Positions 13,073-13,362 of a stretch of DNA of 13,362 bases are shown here, piece by piece; the stretch's first letter is position 1; every line of letters begins with the position of its first letter. The notes under the pieces were generated by a model. It did not search any database, had not been told where the DNA came from, and saw only the letters and a program-made list of their open reading frames with translations. Source of the DNA: CADDYX01 sp045809945 (GTDB taxonomy: Bacteria > Verrucomicrobiota > Verrucomicrobiia > Chthoniobacterales > UBA10450); contig JBJMWW010000178.1 of NCBI GenBank assembly GCA_045809945.1, forward strand, positions 1 to 13,362. Direction: 5' to 3'. The translations under genes were made by a program, and so were the position numbers.

Positions 13073-13362
13073 GTGGTAAAAATCTCACGCGCTGACATTC
13101 GGTGTCAACGCCCGATCACTTGCGGATTTGAGCAGAGTCGCCCCCATAACCTGCCGCTCGTTGTGCAGGCTTGCGCCCCGTCGAACGCGACGAGATTCGG
13201 CCTAGACTCGGCGAGCAAGCCAAGGACGCTTGGGACGGCCAGATTGAAACGATGTGAAAAGCGGAACACTTGACGTTCGTCGACGAAACCGACCTCACGC
13301 CCGCTTAAGCCGCTGGAAGAACGCGTAGCTACTTCGGCGCCTCGCCTGGTCTGGATACTTCC
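13073..13362. other. No supported gene: region upstream of the kelch gene
   Basis: 290 bases to the window end. Short frames on both strands show no recognisable family pattern, and I see no clear promoter for the kelch gene, hairpin repeat or RNA gene. A minus-strand gene entering from the right and stopping at 13295 (…YAFFQRLKRA) is possible, but only 22 codons are visible. Confidence 0.4.

Noticed and set aside
12662..13273. Plus-strand open frame (203 codons) crossing the kelch gene start
   Set aside because: Mostly antisense to the kelch repeats; the part beyond 13072 has no family signal or start context.
13295..13362. Minus-strand gene entering from the right edge and ending at 13295
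   Set aside because: Only 22 codons are visible and they match nothing I recognise; another frame is also open here.
1..13362. tRNA or rRNA genes, CRISPR array, transposase or integrase
   Set aside because: Looked for on both strands; no cloverleaf, conserved rRNA stretch, regularly spaced repeats or recombinase motif was found.

Overview
The window looks like chromosomal DNA from a GC-rich Gram-negative bacterium, most likely a soil Verrucomicrobiota of the Chthoniobacterales (Udaeobacter/Chthoniobacter) type. Two things suggest this. The secreted kelch protein ends in two copies of a module with a 'VLLRAIGPS ... NDDWK ... EVYDLD' pattern that I associate with that group. The intergenic spaces are full of short hairpin repeats beginning CTGTAG, which I also remember from those genomes. 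Both are recall, not a database result.

Layout. (1) 1-1034 (+): the 3' two thirds of glnS (glutaminyl-tRNA synthetase), cut by the window edge. (2) 1062-1769: a compact cassette on the minus strand with a candidate promoter, a frameshifted HicB-like antitoxin gene, a second antitoxin gene and a RelE/ParE-type toxin gene, all overlapping. (3) 1770-2030: a second copy of the last 261 bp of glnS with its downstream hairpin (236/261 identical, no gaps), left as a fragment. The cassette is therefore bracketed by two glnS tails. (4) 2035-3057 (-): an MDR-family NADPH:quinone-type oxidoreductase with a signal-peptide-like extension. (5) 3058-3396: a structured gap rich in hairpins. (6) 3397-4725 (-): gltX, a short form without the usual zinc cysteines. 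(7) 4874-5872 (-): tilS, tRNA(Ile)-lysidine synthase. (8) 5851-5879: a divergent control region with a perfect 24-bp palindrome overlapping a TTGACA box. (9) 5891-11097 (+): a TetR repressor, a membrane fusion protein and an RND efflux pump, probably one operon. (10) 11168-13072 (-): a secreted seven-bladed kelch protein. (11) 13073-13362: no gene that I can support.

How the genes fit together. glnS, gltX and tilS all act on tRNA (two charging enzymes and one anticodon modification enzyme), although glnS is on the opposite strand. The tetR-MFP-RND operon is a standard repressor-controlled multidrug efflux module. No outer-membrane TolC/OprM partner is encoded here, so it must use one from elsewhere.

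Most worth a second look: the glnS tail duplication around the toxin-antitoxin cassette, which looks like allelic replacement or integration with displacement of the native 3' end; the broken HicB-like gene in that cassette; hairpin repeats placed at stop codons and at the start of the efflux pump; and the extra membrane segments on the fusion protein.
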